Positions 35,345 to 45,784 of a DNA stretch of 64,000 bases are shown one piece after another. Where the stretch lies: positions 197,973,887 through 198,037,886 of the forward strand of contig CP136062.1 in the NCBI GenBank assembly GCA_032622095.1, given 5' to 3'. Source of the stretch: Siphonodentalium dalli. Lineage: Eukaryota > Mollusca > Scaphopoda > Gadilida > Siphonodentaliidae. Made by a program: the position numbers and the translations under genes. A model generated the notes under the pieces. That model saw nothing but the letters and a program-made list of their open reading frames with translations, was not told the origin of the DNA and ran no database searches. Position 1 is the first letter of the stretch. Each line of letters opens with the position of its first letter.

Positions 35345-35862
35345 TAGCAAGCTGTTCTTGGTGTGATTTTGTTGGGCGGAATGTGGGGAACAATATATCC
35401 AAAATCCGCCTTGGGTAAAATTCTCTATTCAAGATGGCGTCCAATATGTTGTTGGTATCGGAAATTGTTCAATTTCTGCGGTAGGTGCACCAATTATATT
35501 TACAAACAATGCTTAGTCGTAAACGATATTTGTAGAATATATGTCACAAAATGGTCGCCAAAATGGACAAAATGAAATTTATGTAAAATTTATTAGCTTA
35601 TCCCATAAGAGTGAACAAACGCTCGAATTATTCGAGTAATAATCTTTGCAGAATATGAGAGAATCTTTTAATAAGATATGTAAGAATTCTCTCTAATGAC
35701 TTTTACGAGAGAGCAATCGAAACCAGGGTCCCATTCAACGGTTAAATCTGGATTTTGGGAGCCCATGCAGAAACGGAAAAGTAACGCAGTTTTATATATA
35801 TATGTACTTTTTATCTTGAATCGTGTGATTGTATGTGTAATTTAATGTGGATGTATTGATTC
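35345..35862 (+). repeat. Dispersed repeat D2, copy 1
   Basis: It begins near GCTGTTCTTGG...GATTTTGT.GGG and contains CATATCCAAAATCCGCCTTGGG-like sequence, CAAGATGGCGT, GGTAGGTGCACCAATTA and GCCAAAATGGACAAAA. Further blocks are CTCGAATTATTCGAG, CGAGAGAGCAATCGAAA and TTATCTTGAATCGTGTGATT. The same order recurs at 60903-61447. No coding sequence or terminal repeats were found. Confidence 0.85.
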
Positions 35863-36256
35863 TGTGACCCTTTTGTAGAAGCAACACTATGTGTAGTGAG
35901 AGCAGTCTCACGACTGTGACCGATCATCAATTATTTTGTTATCTACAAGATCAAACCTTTCAAAATGCACTGCTACTGAACAATAATAGAGAGTACTGGG
36001 TAAAATGTGAAGATCCTATTGTGCATATATTCCCAATAAAATTATCCATGTTCATCAGCCTGTTGATCAGTCTGATTCATGATCATCTGTTTTCGCAGTA
36101 ACTATACACGTTTTCATGGACGCTATTCCTACAAAATTGGGCAAATGAAAAACGCGGCACGAATTTTGAGCGTTTAGTCGAGCATTACAAAAACATGAAT
36201 ACGCTAAAATGAATAACATAAGTATAGTATAGTGTCCGTAAGAAACAGAAACATGC
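35863..36256. other. Intergenic DNA, nothing recognised
   Basis: A 70-codon frame at 35889-36101 has no domain, repeat match or splice support. Confidence 0.45.
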
Positions 36257-36888
36257 AATATATAGAGGATCTACAACGATTCCCAGTTTATAGCGGAATT
36301 TACAAAACCAATCCAGTAAATTAGGTCTGGACCGAACCTAATTTACTGGACGAGTTGTGTAAATCCCGCTATAAACTGGGGACGAGTTGTAGATTCCATT
36401 TATTACATAATCCAAAACCTCGACAAAACATACTTAAATCAACAATTCGGGCGCGAAACTGACAACGGCTTCTACATGTTTAAAGACATGCGATGACGTT
36501 TCGTGTAACTATGCGTTGTTATTCCGCGAAAAGAAATAGTCCCAGATAAATAAAGACTCTGTGGTGTGTTTAATGGCGTATATTTAATGACATAACATAA
36601 CATAATAGTTTGTTGGAAAATATTGGAAGCCATAGTATTTTTGAAACTGGTGCTTCGTGATTTTCTGTTAGACTTGACTTGACATTTCGACAAAATATAT
36701 ATTGCATGGTTTTGTCACAGTAGGAGTTATGTTTCTTGTGAAGCTTAAATGACGTAGCATACGGAATGTAAACAGACGGCAGTCAAAGGCCACCTGGGAC
36801 TATTTCCTATTATTGAACGAAATTTGATATCACATTTTATAGATTGGTTTTTTTTTAATGGAATAAGGGTAGGATCGTGTAATAGAGT
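36257..36888 (+). repeat. Hairpin-headed dispersed element D3, copy 1
   Basis: The 5' part is a 126-bp palindrome at 36269-36394 (ATCTACAACGA.TCCCAGTTTATAGCGG.ATTTAC and its complement). It is followed by about 490 bp of unique sequence: AAAACATACTTAAATCAACAA, GACATGCGATGACGTTTC, AAAGAAATAGT, TTGGAAGCCATAGTATTTT and AAGGGTAGGATC. A second copy lies at 49865-50395. The shared block starts at TATATAGAGGATC and ends near GTGTAATA.A. Confidence 0.85.
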
Positions 36889-36954
36889 CATCAACTACTT
36901 TTCAAATGTTTATAGCTTTGAGTTTTCGAGTTGATTTTTTTTTCTTCACTGAGA

Positions 36955-37215
36955 TTTTAGTGGAATTCTCGTTCCGCGCTTTTCGCGTCATCCGGTGACG
37001 TCGCCCCGACGGTTAGACTCGTCCATTTTTCTTAAAGCGTCACTACGCGGTGTGACTCGTCCACTGCAGTCAGATTCCAGGGAGAGTTATTTCCCACCGC
37101 TCCGCATTGATAACGGAGAAGGCGCTGTATGGAGTTGACTGGTCCCCGGACTATAAACCTTGCTATCGCTCTGCTTTGGACGTCGTTGTTAACACCATCG
37201 GTGTATACTGTTGGG
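36955..37215. promoter_or_regulatory. CpG-rich stretch, possible promoter or 5' exon region
   Basis: CpG dinucleotides are clearly denser here (CGTTCCGCGCTTTTCGCGTCATCCGG, TGACGTCGCCCCGACGG and similar) than in the AT-rich surroundings. A TATA-like CTATAAA lies at 37151-37157. About 240 bp further on, a 48-codon + frame starts at ATG 37448 (MDISQDNTFRIFVGC). No downstream exon was identified, so the promoter interpretation is inference only. Confidence 0.3.
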
Positions 37216-37990
37216 CAAATTTTAGAAATATGTGGACCTATGGGGATTTTATAAATAGATAATTGTTTTTTTCCGGTTATTTTGGGACTCGTTAAAGTTG
37301 TACTGCGACCCCGAGTCCGGTAAAAGCTGTAGTTGGAATGTCCAAGTTCGTGAAAGTTCTATTGACTATGCCGATGATTTGAGAAACTTTATTGTTTTAG
37401 GATATTGTAGAAAGGCTAATCTGGCCGTGTCAAATTGAGCAATAGCGATGGATATCTCGCAGGACAACACATTTCGGATTTTCGTGGGGTGTGTATTCGA
37501 TGGATGTCTTATAGTTGCAGTATGTAACTATTATGGCCGCGTTAATTGCGTTCGATGTTTATGTATGAACAATGGCTGGGCCATGCACACTTGAATATTT
37601 TATGGCGGGAACCCAATTTTTTATCCGCATTTAGAAGCTTTCTGGTTTGGTGAATGAAAAACCTGCAGTAATAAGCCGTAGTTTTTTGTAATAATTTGAA
37701 GGATTAGTTGTTTTAACGGAATTCTGAGGCGGTGCATTCATGTAACTAATATATTTTATATTATAATTTATATTTATGGCTAATAATATGATCTTGGTGG
37801 CGTTACCATTTCTGACCATGGTTTTCTTGTTACGCCATATGTGGTGTAAGTTGTTTTGGTAATTTTATTTTCGCGTGGACGATCGATATCGACTGGGCGA
37901 ATGCATTATGGGTACTAATTAGGTATTTCTCGTACTTGAGTATAAACCGTACCGATAGAGTCACGTGTTTACGTCACCGGTGTAATTGGA
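37216..37990. other. Unassigned DNA including an 84-bp block repeated at 39.9 kb
   Basis: TTATAATTTATATTTATGGC, then TAATAATATGATCTTGGTGGCGTTACCATTTCT and GGTTTTCTTGTTA, at 37752-37833 recurs almost unchanged at 39926-40003. The two copies bracket the minisatellite duplication and the Helitron. Confidence 0.6.
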
Positions 37991-37997
37991 GAACATG

Positions 37998-38720
37998 TTT
38001 CTATTATGAAGGTTCGCTATCCCGAAGGTCCACTATTCCGAAGGTTCTCTATACTGAATATTTGCTATTTCGAAGGTTCACTATTCTGAAGGTTCGCTAT
38101 TCCGAAGGTTCTCTATTCCGAAGGTTTTTGTTATTTTAAGGTTAATGCTATATTCTAAAGTATTGAGAGGGTTCATTATCACGAAGATTCTTTTTATGAA
38201 GGAAATAACTTAGAACATTAAATGTGATTTTTTTTTGTTTTCGCGGGTTTTCTTGAGATTTAATGTCATTACGTGGGCCCATACCTTTGAATTCTTGGCA
38301 TATAATATGAATGTTGCGGTATATATGGACCCTCCTGCATTGGGACATGACACAGGTACAGTTGACTTAAGTTCTGTTCTGTGCGGGCTCCAATTTGGGG
38401 TTCAATATTTTAAGGGCCAAATTTAGAAATTTATGGGCCCATACCTTTGAACTCTGGGCATATAATATGAATATTGCGGATCATATCTCTATTCCGAAGG
38501 TTCGCTATCCCGAATATCCACTATTCCGAAGGTTCTCTGAATGTTCGCTATTCCGAAGGTTCACCATTCCGAAGGTTCGCTATTCCGAAGGTTCTCTATT
38601 CCGAAGGTTTTTGTTATTTTAAGGTTAATTCTATATTCTAAAGTATTGAGAGGGTTCATTATCACGAAGATTCTTTTTATGAAGGAAATAACTTAAAACA
38701 TTAAATGTGATTTTTTTTTT
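37998..38720. repeat. CTATTCCGAAGGTT minisatellite in a 470-480-bp tandem duplication
   Basis: Units of 14-15 bp (CTATTCCGAAGGTT and variants) fill 37998-38135 and again 38487-38615. Each array is followed by the same segment (TTTTTGTTATTTTAAGGTTAAT, AAAGTATTGAGAGGGTTCATT, ACTTA.AACATTAAATGTG) at about 38126-38230 and 38606-38710. GGGCCCATACCTTTGAA.TCT also occurs twice, at 38275 and 38434. Arg/Phe/Ser-rich frames here are repeat translations. Confidence 0.85.
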
Positions 38721-39239
38721 TTCGCTGGTTTTCTTGAGTTTAATGTCATTACGTATGACCTTATTTATCATTACATATTCACGCCACGCAACCCACACAA
38801 TTGCTATGTTTCCATGCGATTTAATGTCATTACGTGTGACCTAATATCTCAATAATCTGAGGCAAGAATACGCCTGCTAAAGGCGGATTATAATAGTGGG
38901 GCTATAACGCTTAAGGAATACTGGAGGCTATAACAAAATGCGCAGCAGAATATCGATGAATAGACGAGTATGAGATGAACCTAACTGCAATTGTGACTTT
39001 GTTTAAAGGCCCACTTAATTTTTGAGTTATCGATTTTTTTTATAGTATATACGGTTTTAATAACAATTTATGCCATACAATTTGAATAAAATACTATAAT
39101 TCATCACCATTTGAAACGCAGAATACTTCTATCTCCTAGTTTGCAAAACACCCTGAAAAACCTTTAAAAAACCGCGTCAAGTCGTGCGTCGTATAACTAG
39201 CAATTATCAACTAACATGTCCTCTTAGGCTTTCCATAGA
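38721..39239. other. Intergenic DNA, nothing recognised
   Basis: The words TTTAATGTCATTACGTGTGACCT at 38820 and GTTTAATGTCATTACGTATGACC at 38739 are a short direct repeat. No gene is seen. Confidence 0.45.
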
Positions 39240-39809
39240 TTTCAACTTAATTTGATATTTAGGAGTACTTGTGTCCGGGGAGTATTTTGGACGGGTCAAA
39301 TCGTGACCCCGACCTGACCTTGACCTTTAAAACAGTCAATGCAAGGTCAATTTGGGTAAAACGGACGAATTTCGGCGAAATTTGATACCTAGGGATATTT
39401 TTGTCCGGGGAGTGTTTTGAACGGGTCAAATCGTGACCCCGGCGTGACCTTGACCTTCAATATGGTCAATCAAAGGTCAAATCGGGTAAAACGGATGGAT
39501 GTCGACGAAATTTGATACATATGGGTACTTTTGTCGGGGGAGTGTTTTGGACGGGTCAAATCATGACTCCGATCTTACCTTGACCTTCAAAATTGTCAAT
39601 TAAAGGTCAAGTCGGGTAAAACGGACGGATTTCGACGAAATTTGATACCTAGGGGTACTTTTCTCCAGGGGGGGGGGGTGTTTTGGACGGGTCAAATCGT
39701 GACCCTGACCTGACCTTGACTTTCAAAATAGTCAATTCAAGGTCAAATCGCGCCTTTCGCCGGAAATCAGATGGGAAACAGCCCGGACGAAGTCGGGCCC
39801 ATCAGCTAG
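39240..39809 (+). mobile_element. Non-autonomous Helitron with four 130-bp repeats
   Basis: The landmark ACGGGTCAAATCGTGACCCC recurs at 39291, 39421, 39551 and 39687, a 130-bp period with the last interval lengthened by a G-run at 39667-39678. Each unit also has TGACCTTGACCTT, AAGGTCAA.TCGGGTAAAACGGA and TTTCGACGAAATTTGATACC. The end is the perfect hairpin GCCCGGACGAAGTCGGGC, the linker CCATCAG and CTAG at 39806-39809, then T. The 5' end was not found, so it is probably 5'-truncated or diverged. Confidence 0.8.
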
Positions 39810-41290
39810 TGTAATAAAGAAGACAGTTTGAAGAATGTAATGTATAACACGAGAAACGGGAAAACTTGATATAGGGAAGTATGTAAATTTCCCACATGAA
39901 ATTTGAAAGCTATTTTATAGTATAATTATATTATAATTTATATTTTTGGCTAATAATATGATCTTGGTGGCGTTACCATTTCTTACTATGGTTTTCTTGT
40001 TATCGTATGGGAGGGCACGTCACAGAGCGTTAGCGCCGTAGTGTTTCACATATATGAGCCAGGGACGAATCTATGCATGGAGTTTCCACAGCAACACCTA
40101 CGCCCTGATAGATCAAGTCGCCCTCTAGCCCCTCGACCAATCAAATGCCCGCATTTCAATGAAAACGAAACGAAAGTATATGGTTGTAATTATAGATTAA
40201 TGTATACATCTAGAGGAATGCAAGCCGGAAATATTCTTGTTGACGTTGTCGTCAAGAAAGGTGATGTGCATTACGTCAAAGATCCACCTCGGGTGATCCC
40301 CCAATCATTACTGGTTATTCATCAGACTTAATTCACAATAAAGGTAGCTATAGTATAACTGAAGGTGACGGTCACGGACACAACGGTGTAGAATTAATAC
40401 AGAACACAACTTGCATCATAATCTCGAGTCTTTTACCGAAATCTTTGCGGAGGGCGGATAGTTACATTTCGCTCGATGTACGCTCTAGCGAAATATATCC
40501 ACGCGCCATCCGCCATTCATTCGATAAAAGATTCTCGATTAAGATGCGCGTTGTGGTCTGTAATATTATTCGGTGATAAACTCAATGTAGGCCTTCCCGA
40601 GTGGTCAACATCGGTTATAGATCATTTGACCCGGGAATTACTTAAAACAACCACGGAGATTAAATTACACAATTTTATATATGCATATTCATAATGTGTT
40701 TGTGTCGCTGAATGTACACGTTGTATGCTCAACGAGCCAAATATTTCACTGCTCACTCGATTTAATGGGGGGTGGGGGCTCATTGTAGTTGGTAGATTTC
40801 CCATTAACACTATTTCTCTGTTAACTTCGACTGTTCAACCTCTCCCGAATACAAAGCTGACAATATGTCGATAACAGAACAGTAGTAGTATGTAGGAACA
40901 CATTAGGTTTGTATTTTGCTGAAATATGATCTTCCAGTATAAAAGCTAGTTAGCCGAAACGAAACGTTAAAGAAATAGTCTTACGACAGGTTCACAGGAA
41001 CCCGTCTGTGTATATATTGAAACCGATATTCGTGGCGATATAAATTATATTTCTGACTATGAATTCTTTCAGGCCAATATGTTATATACCGGTGGTAGTT
41101 CGATCGAATAAACTTGTGATATATTAGGCCGCATCACAATATGGAAAGAACAGTAATTTGTTATATATGGTCGATATTAATTAACCACATTAACAATGAA
41201 AATGTTAATACTATGCTCTGTAGCTCATCTTGGACAGTCGATAATGCCCTATATTACAGTCAATGGAGTGATATATTAATTAGGACAGTT
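39810..41290. other. Unassigned DNA with an unexplained 96-codon frame
   Basis: The + frame at 40041-40331 (GTG or internal ATG start; residues include CPHFNENETKVYGCN and VDVVVKKGDVHYV) has a fairly even amino-acid composition. It matches no family I recognise and has no clear splice sites. A second frame at 40476-40694 is no better. I leave both uncalled. Confidence 0.4.
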
Positions 41291-41294
41291 TAAA

Positions 41295-42235
41295 AAAAAT
41301 CGATGCCTCCCATCAAGAGGTCTCCCCGAAGATCAATACGAAGTTTGGTGATGATCGGATGTGAGTGATATGTAGGGTGTGCGAAACGAAATTGTTGACG
41401 AACGTACGACGGACGCCAACCCATAGTAACTTGACTCAAGTTGAGCTAAAAACAAACATTCAAATTTGATAGCTCCCATTTAGGTCGTCCTAAATTTTCA
41501 AAAAAAAATCTCCAATAAGTTTAGGCTGCAAGGTGTATCAATGGATTTAAATATGGAACATTTATAAGATGGCCCCTGACAGCAATGATTTTAAACGAAA
41601 TTAGGAAAACTTCGATAGCTCCCATCTACAGACCACACCGAAGATCCTTGTGAAGTTTGGGATGAATCAGATAAATGAAAGTGTCAATGACACTGTAGCT
41701 CAACATGGGGAGAGGTTACTGTCATACATTACAGTCAATGGCGCGATAAGGAATGCTGAAAGTAAAGCATGGTTAAGTAATATCAGAGGTTAACCCGAAG
41801 AACCATATGAAGTCAATTGGATGAAAACATATTGGATGTAGGTAATGCGGAAGTATTTAGTAATGCAAAGAGTAAAACTCAAGATGGTTGCCTGCAGCCA
41901 TTTTTTTTATTGAATATCGCTCAAATTAAATAACTCCCATCTAGAAGTGATCCTGAACATGTCTGTACATTTTTAAAAACATTTCTCCAATAAATCTCGG
42001 CTGCAGTGTGTGCTGGTGGATTCAAATGTGAAATCGAAGATGGCCGCTAGGTACCATGTTTTTTAACGAAATTTGGAAAACTTTGATGGGTCCCATCTGG
42101 TGATCACCAGAAGATCCATATGAAGTATTTGGTGACAATCGGTTATGGGGTATGTCCTGAAGGGTATGGCGAAGGATTTAGTCACACGAAAGGGTAAGAT
42201 TCAAGATGGTCGCTGAGAGGATAGGATATAACCAG
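41295..42235. repeat. Degenerate AAGATGGCNG repeat field, left part
   Basis: Blocks recur in variable order: TTTGATAGCTCCCATCTAGA, CCGAAGATCCATATGAAGT, TTTGGTGA.GATCGG, GGATGT..CCT.TAGGGTGTG, TTTAGT.ATGCAAAGAGTAAAAT and CAAGATGG..GC.....CCATGTTTTT. The same field continues after a MITE and a LINE end at 43870-45060. No coding potential was seen. Confidence 0.8.
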
Positions 42236-42266
42236 GAGAAAACACGCCATTGTTGTTTAATATGCG

Positions 42267-42794
42267 TTAAAGATATGGGCGGCGTTGGCGTTGGGTATGC
42301 TGTTAAAATATTCACCTCCGTCAAAAACCGCCATAAACAGAAAGAATAGTAAAATATAGACAGACAATGTTCTTACACCAATCAGAAATATGGCATAAAT
42401 AGTATGTTATTGTCAATTTTCTCCGCTTTATTATGTAAACAAAAGCAAAAAAACGTTACGTTACTTGGCTTTTGTTTATATCCGGATATGGTAAACATAA
42501 AGAGCGTTATTTGTTACTGTTTTCCTGATATGGAAATACTAAAGAGCGTTTATATCATTTGTGTGTGATTAACCAATAGAATTGCGCTGTGTTATGTAAA
42601 CAGAAGCACAACTTCTGTAACAAGAGCAGGCTCTTGTTTACGTACACCATCGTGCGTCTTGACGACAATATACTATTTACGCGCTGATTATGTTTGGCAT
42701 ATGAACAAAACTATATATTTTTTAATATTCCTTCTGTTGATGGCGATTTGATCAAATATGATATTTCTGCAACGAACGCCGCCCGTGCCTTTAA
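42267..42794 (-). mobile_element. TTAA-flanked MITE, family A, copy 7 (reverse orientation)
   Basis: TTAAAGATATGGGCGGCG on the left and CGCCGCCCGTGCCTTTAA on the right. The internal blocks ATAAAGAGCGTTATTTG, CTAAAGAGCGTTTATATC, CATATCCGG-type sequence and GGCATATGAACAAAACTAT are in reverse order relative to copy 1. No transposase is present. It interrupts the degenerate repeat field. Confidence 0.88.
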
Positions 42795-42811
42795 TTTGAA
42801 CCTGCAACATG

Positions 42812-43190
42812 TTATTATAATAATAATAATAAAAATATTTATTTAGCGCCTATATCCCCCGTAAGGGGCCCTAAGCGCTTTACACATTATATAAATACAC
42901 AATAAATGCACATGCAAAATAAAATCAATAGATATGTGGAATTATATATACTAGTAATCATATTTTGTTAGTTTTCTTTGTGTCGGGGTACGTCATCGGA
43001 ACATAAGTTTTTAATGCAGATCGAAAATCGGTTAGCAAACAAGATTGCCGCATTTCATTTGGTAGAGAGTTCCAAATGTCGGGACAGGCTACAGAGAAAG
43101 CTCTGTCGCCGACAGTCATAAGATTTGCACATTGAGGACAGAGAAGGGACGATTCAGCAGAACGAAGTATACCAGACTGTTAATAGACTG
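42812..43190 (-). pseudogene. 3' end of a CR1/L2-type LINE (C-terminus of reverse transcriptase plus tail)
   Basis: On the minus strand the frame reads LRSAESSLLCPQC, then VGDRAFSVACPDIWNSLPNE and FRSALKTY. This is the conserved C-terminal signature of CR1/L2-group reverse transcriptases (GDRAFSVAAP.LWNSLP). It is followed by an AT-rich 3' untranslated region, the hairpin-like AAGCGCTTAGGGCCCC...GGCGCTAAATAAATA, and a (TTA)n tail. The tail lies at 42813-42832 in + coordinates as (ATA/TAA) repeats. The copy is strongly 5'-truncated, as is usual for target-primed insertions. Such ends help anneal the RNA for reverse transcription. Confidence 0.9.
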
Positions 43191-43869
43191 GTATTAGTTC
43201 GATGCCGTCAAATATCTATTATAAACGTCAACATAAATATATATACAACGCGTCCATACGCATGCGACCTACCATTTAGAGTAAGATACAACCTATCCAT
43301 ATGCATGTGACATAGTAAACATATACGTAAATACATGTACGACCATATACGTGCGACACAAATTCTAGTTAGCAAATTCCATCTCATTAAACCAGATAGG
43401 CCTGACAAATATACAACACACATTATGAAAAACTTAGCACCAATAATAATAAAATATTAAATTTATAAATTAGCCAGCCAATAAGTAAGCAAAAGTTGTA
43501 ACACATAACAGATCAGAAGAGCGAATTAGGAGGTAGCTGATGAATGTTATGAGAATGGCAAGTGCAATGTGGGAGTGGTAGAAATGAGAACAAAATAGGT
43601 GGGTTGTAGATGGAAATGCAAGCAGAACGAAATTAGTTAGGAAAAGGTTCAAAGTTTTAACACTTATAAATGCACAGCATACTTACAGGTTGTCGGGTTT
43701 ACTATAAATGTCAATCAACCGAAAGACCCAGTTTGAGTTTCAAATAAATGCAAAATAATAAACAAAAATACGTCCGGTCTATAAAATTTAAATACATCAA
43801 GGTGATTCAATTTAAATCTGGGTTCGTTGGAGCGGGTCACATATTAGAACGTCCCAAATATTATCACGT
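43191..43869. other. Unassigned DNA between LINE end and repeat field
   Basis: The frames at 43125-43310 and on the minus strand at 43208-43423 and 43470-43652 have no supporting features. CATACGCATGCGACCTACC and CATATGCATGTGACATA form loose repeats. Confidence 0.4.
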
Positions 43870-45062
43870 TGTGAAATCGGCGTGGTTCAGTTGATAGCTC
43901 CCATCTAGATGTAGTACGATTCATATGAAGTTCGTTGAAATTTGGATAAGAGATCCAAGACGGTTGCTGGCGGCCATATTTTTCAACTAATTTCGGGAAA
44001 AATTGATGACTCCAATCTAGTGGTCACCCAGAAAATTCATATGAAGTCATGTTTTTCATCGAAAATAGTTCAAATTCGATAGCTTGCCTGTAAATATTCA
44101 TAACATTTCTCCAATAAATTCCGTAGGCAGGGTGTGCGACTGTTTCAAATTTGAAATCGAAGATGCTGCCGGTGGCCATGTTTTATAACGAATGTCTGAA
44201 AACATCTAGAGGTCACTCCGAAGATTCCTATCAGGTTTGCTGACGATCGGGTGCGAGATGTGACCTATAGGGTGTGCTAAAGGAAATTATGGACGGACGC
44301 ACACATGGACAGATGACGGACCCAACTCATCCCAATAGCTCAAACTTAACTTTTTGTCAAGTTGACCACAAAAATTTGTCGCGGCCATATTTTGGATAGA
44401 AAATTGTTCAAATTTGATCTAAATATTCACCCGAAGATCTTTAGGACGTGCTAAATGATTTAGTCATGCAAATAGTAAAATTCAAACTGGCTGCCGATAG
44501 CCATGTTTTTGATCGGATTGTTCCCATCTAGAAGTGATCCCAAACATGCCTGTAATTTTAAAAACATTTCTCTAATAATTGGCTGCAGGGTGTTCCGATG
44601 GATAGAAATGTGAAATCAAAGATGGTCGCTGGCTCCCATCTATAGGTCAGCCCGATGATCCATATGAAGTTTTGTGGCGATCAGATGAGGGATGTGGCCT
44701 CTAGGGTGTGCAATACGATTTAGTCATGCAAATAGTAAAATACAAGATGGCTACCGGCTGCCATGTTTTTCAACGAAATTCTCAAAACATTAATATAGCT
44801 CACTTTGAGAGATTACCCCGATGATCCAGTGTTTCATCGAAAATCGTTCAAATTCAATAGCTCATATCTAGAGGTGATCCCAATTGATTCAAATGTGAAA
44901 TTCAAAATGGCCTCTGATGGCCATGTGTTTTAACAAAATGCGGAAAAAATGGTAAGCTACCATCTATACAGGTCACACCGAGGATCCATATGAAGTTTGG
45001 TGATGCCAAATGAAATTGTTGCCGGACGCACGCACGGACGGCTTGACGGACGGGAACCCGCG
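43870..45062. repeat. Degenerate AAGATGGCNG repeat field, right part
   Basis: It continues the blocks described for 41295-42235, with several rounds of TAGCTCCCATCTAG, GATCCATATGAAGTTT.GTG, GGTGTGC, TTTAGTCATGCAAATAGTAAAAT and CCATGTTTTTCA.CGAAA. It ends with ACGCACGCACGGACGGCTTGACGGACG near 45030. Confidence 0.8.
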
Positions 45063-45656
45063 GCAATAGTTTCTCTTATTCTGGAAACGGTGATACGTCA
45101 ACGGATACAGGGCGACTTAACGAATCTAAGAACGGGAGGGTAAGCTCACCTCGATGTTGTAAAGTCGACAGTAAGTTTAACTATAGTATAAACAACTAAG
45201 CGATATTTACAACAACATATCAGCCAGATTGCTCAAATTTATAAGACAATTCAAACACACATTGAATAGGCGAACATTAGATCGAATTTGCAATGTATTT
45301 GTTCCAGGCACCTCTAATGGATTACATCGGCATTGTGTTTGCGTCCGCTGGGTTACCTCCTTCGCAAATTAGACATTTTGCGCCAAGATACTATGTAAAT
45401 GGTCTGGTCATACTCGTTCCGTACCAAATAATAATGTACTCAATGCACTTGGTGGCTGCACTTTATAGCAGAAGAGAGCGTCACAAACTACCACTCGTTT
45501 ATCAGATGACGAAATATTCCCCTGAATATATGATAGAGAAAATTCCAAAAATATCTATGCAGCAACGCATTTTCATTATGATTTCAGAAATTAATTTCAT
45601 CTGAAGATATGATAGTAAAACAAGTCATGCTGAACCAATTTTCCTCCTGATTAAGG
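45063..45656. other. Unassigned DNA with a 103-codon frame
   Basis: The + frame at 45293-45604 begins at ATG and contains one hydrophobic stretch (GLVILVPYQIIMYSMHLVAA). It has no family match I recognise, no upstream exon and no donor. It could be an exon relic; I do not call it a gene. Confidence 0.35.
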
Positions 45657-45784
45657 TATATTTATACGTTATATACCCGGCGTCCGATTTATAAGCGGAA
45701 TAAAGATCACACGCGCCCGGGTGACGCGGTTGGGGTTTATTTCGCTTATAAATCGGACGCCGTGCTCATAACGTATTTATAACA
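45657..45784. repeat. Hairpin, about 45-bp arms, with a third half-arm nearby
   Basis: TTTATACGTTAT...CGGCGTCCGATTTATAAGCG pairs with CGCTTATAAATCGGACGCCG...ATAACGTATTTATA around a GC-rich centre (CGCGCCCGGGTGACGCGG). A single further half-arm, CAGATTTATAAGCGAAAGAAACACCACGCGC, lies at 45929-45960. Confidence 0.85.

Noticed and set aside
40041..40331. 96-codon + frame with balanced composition
   Set aside because: It looked gene-like, but there is no known family, no ATG at its 5' end and no splice signals. It is noted in the interval entry only.
42840..42900. AGCGCC...GGCGCT-type hairpin considered as an snRNA or histone stem-loop
   Set aside because: It directly follows the LINE reverse transcriptase C-terminus on the minus strand and precedes its (TTA)n tail, so it is the LINE 3' end.
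45293..45604. 103-codon + frame with one hydrophobic stretch
   Set aside because: One predicted membrane-like segment is not enough; no homologue was recognised and no splice context was found.
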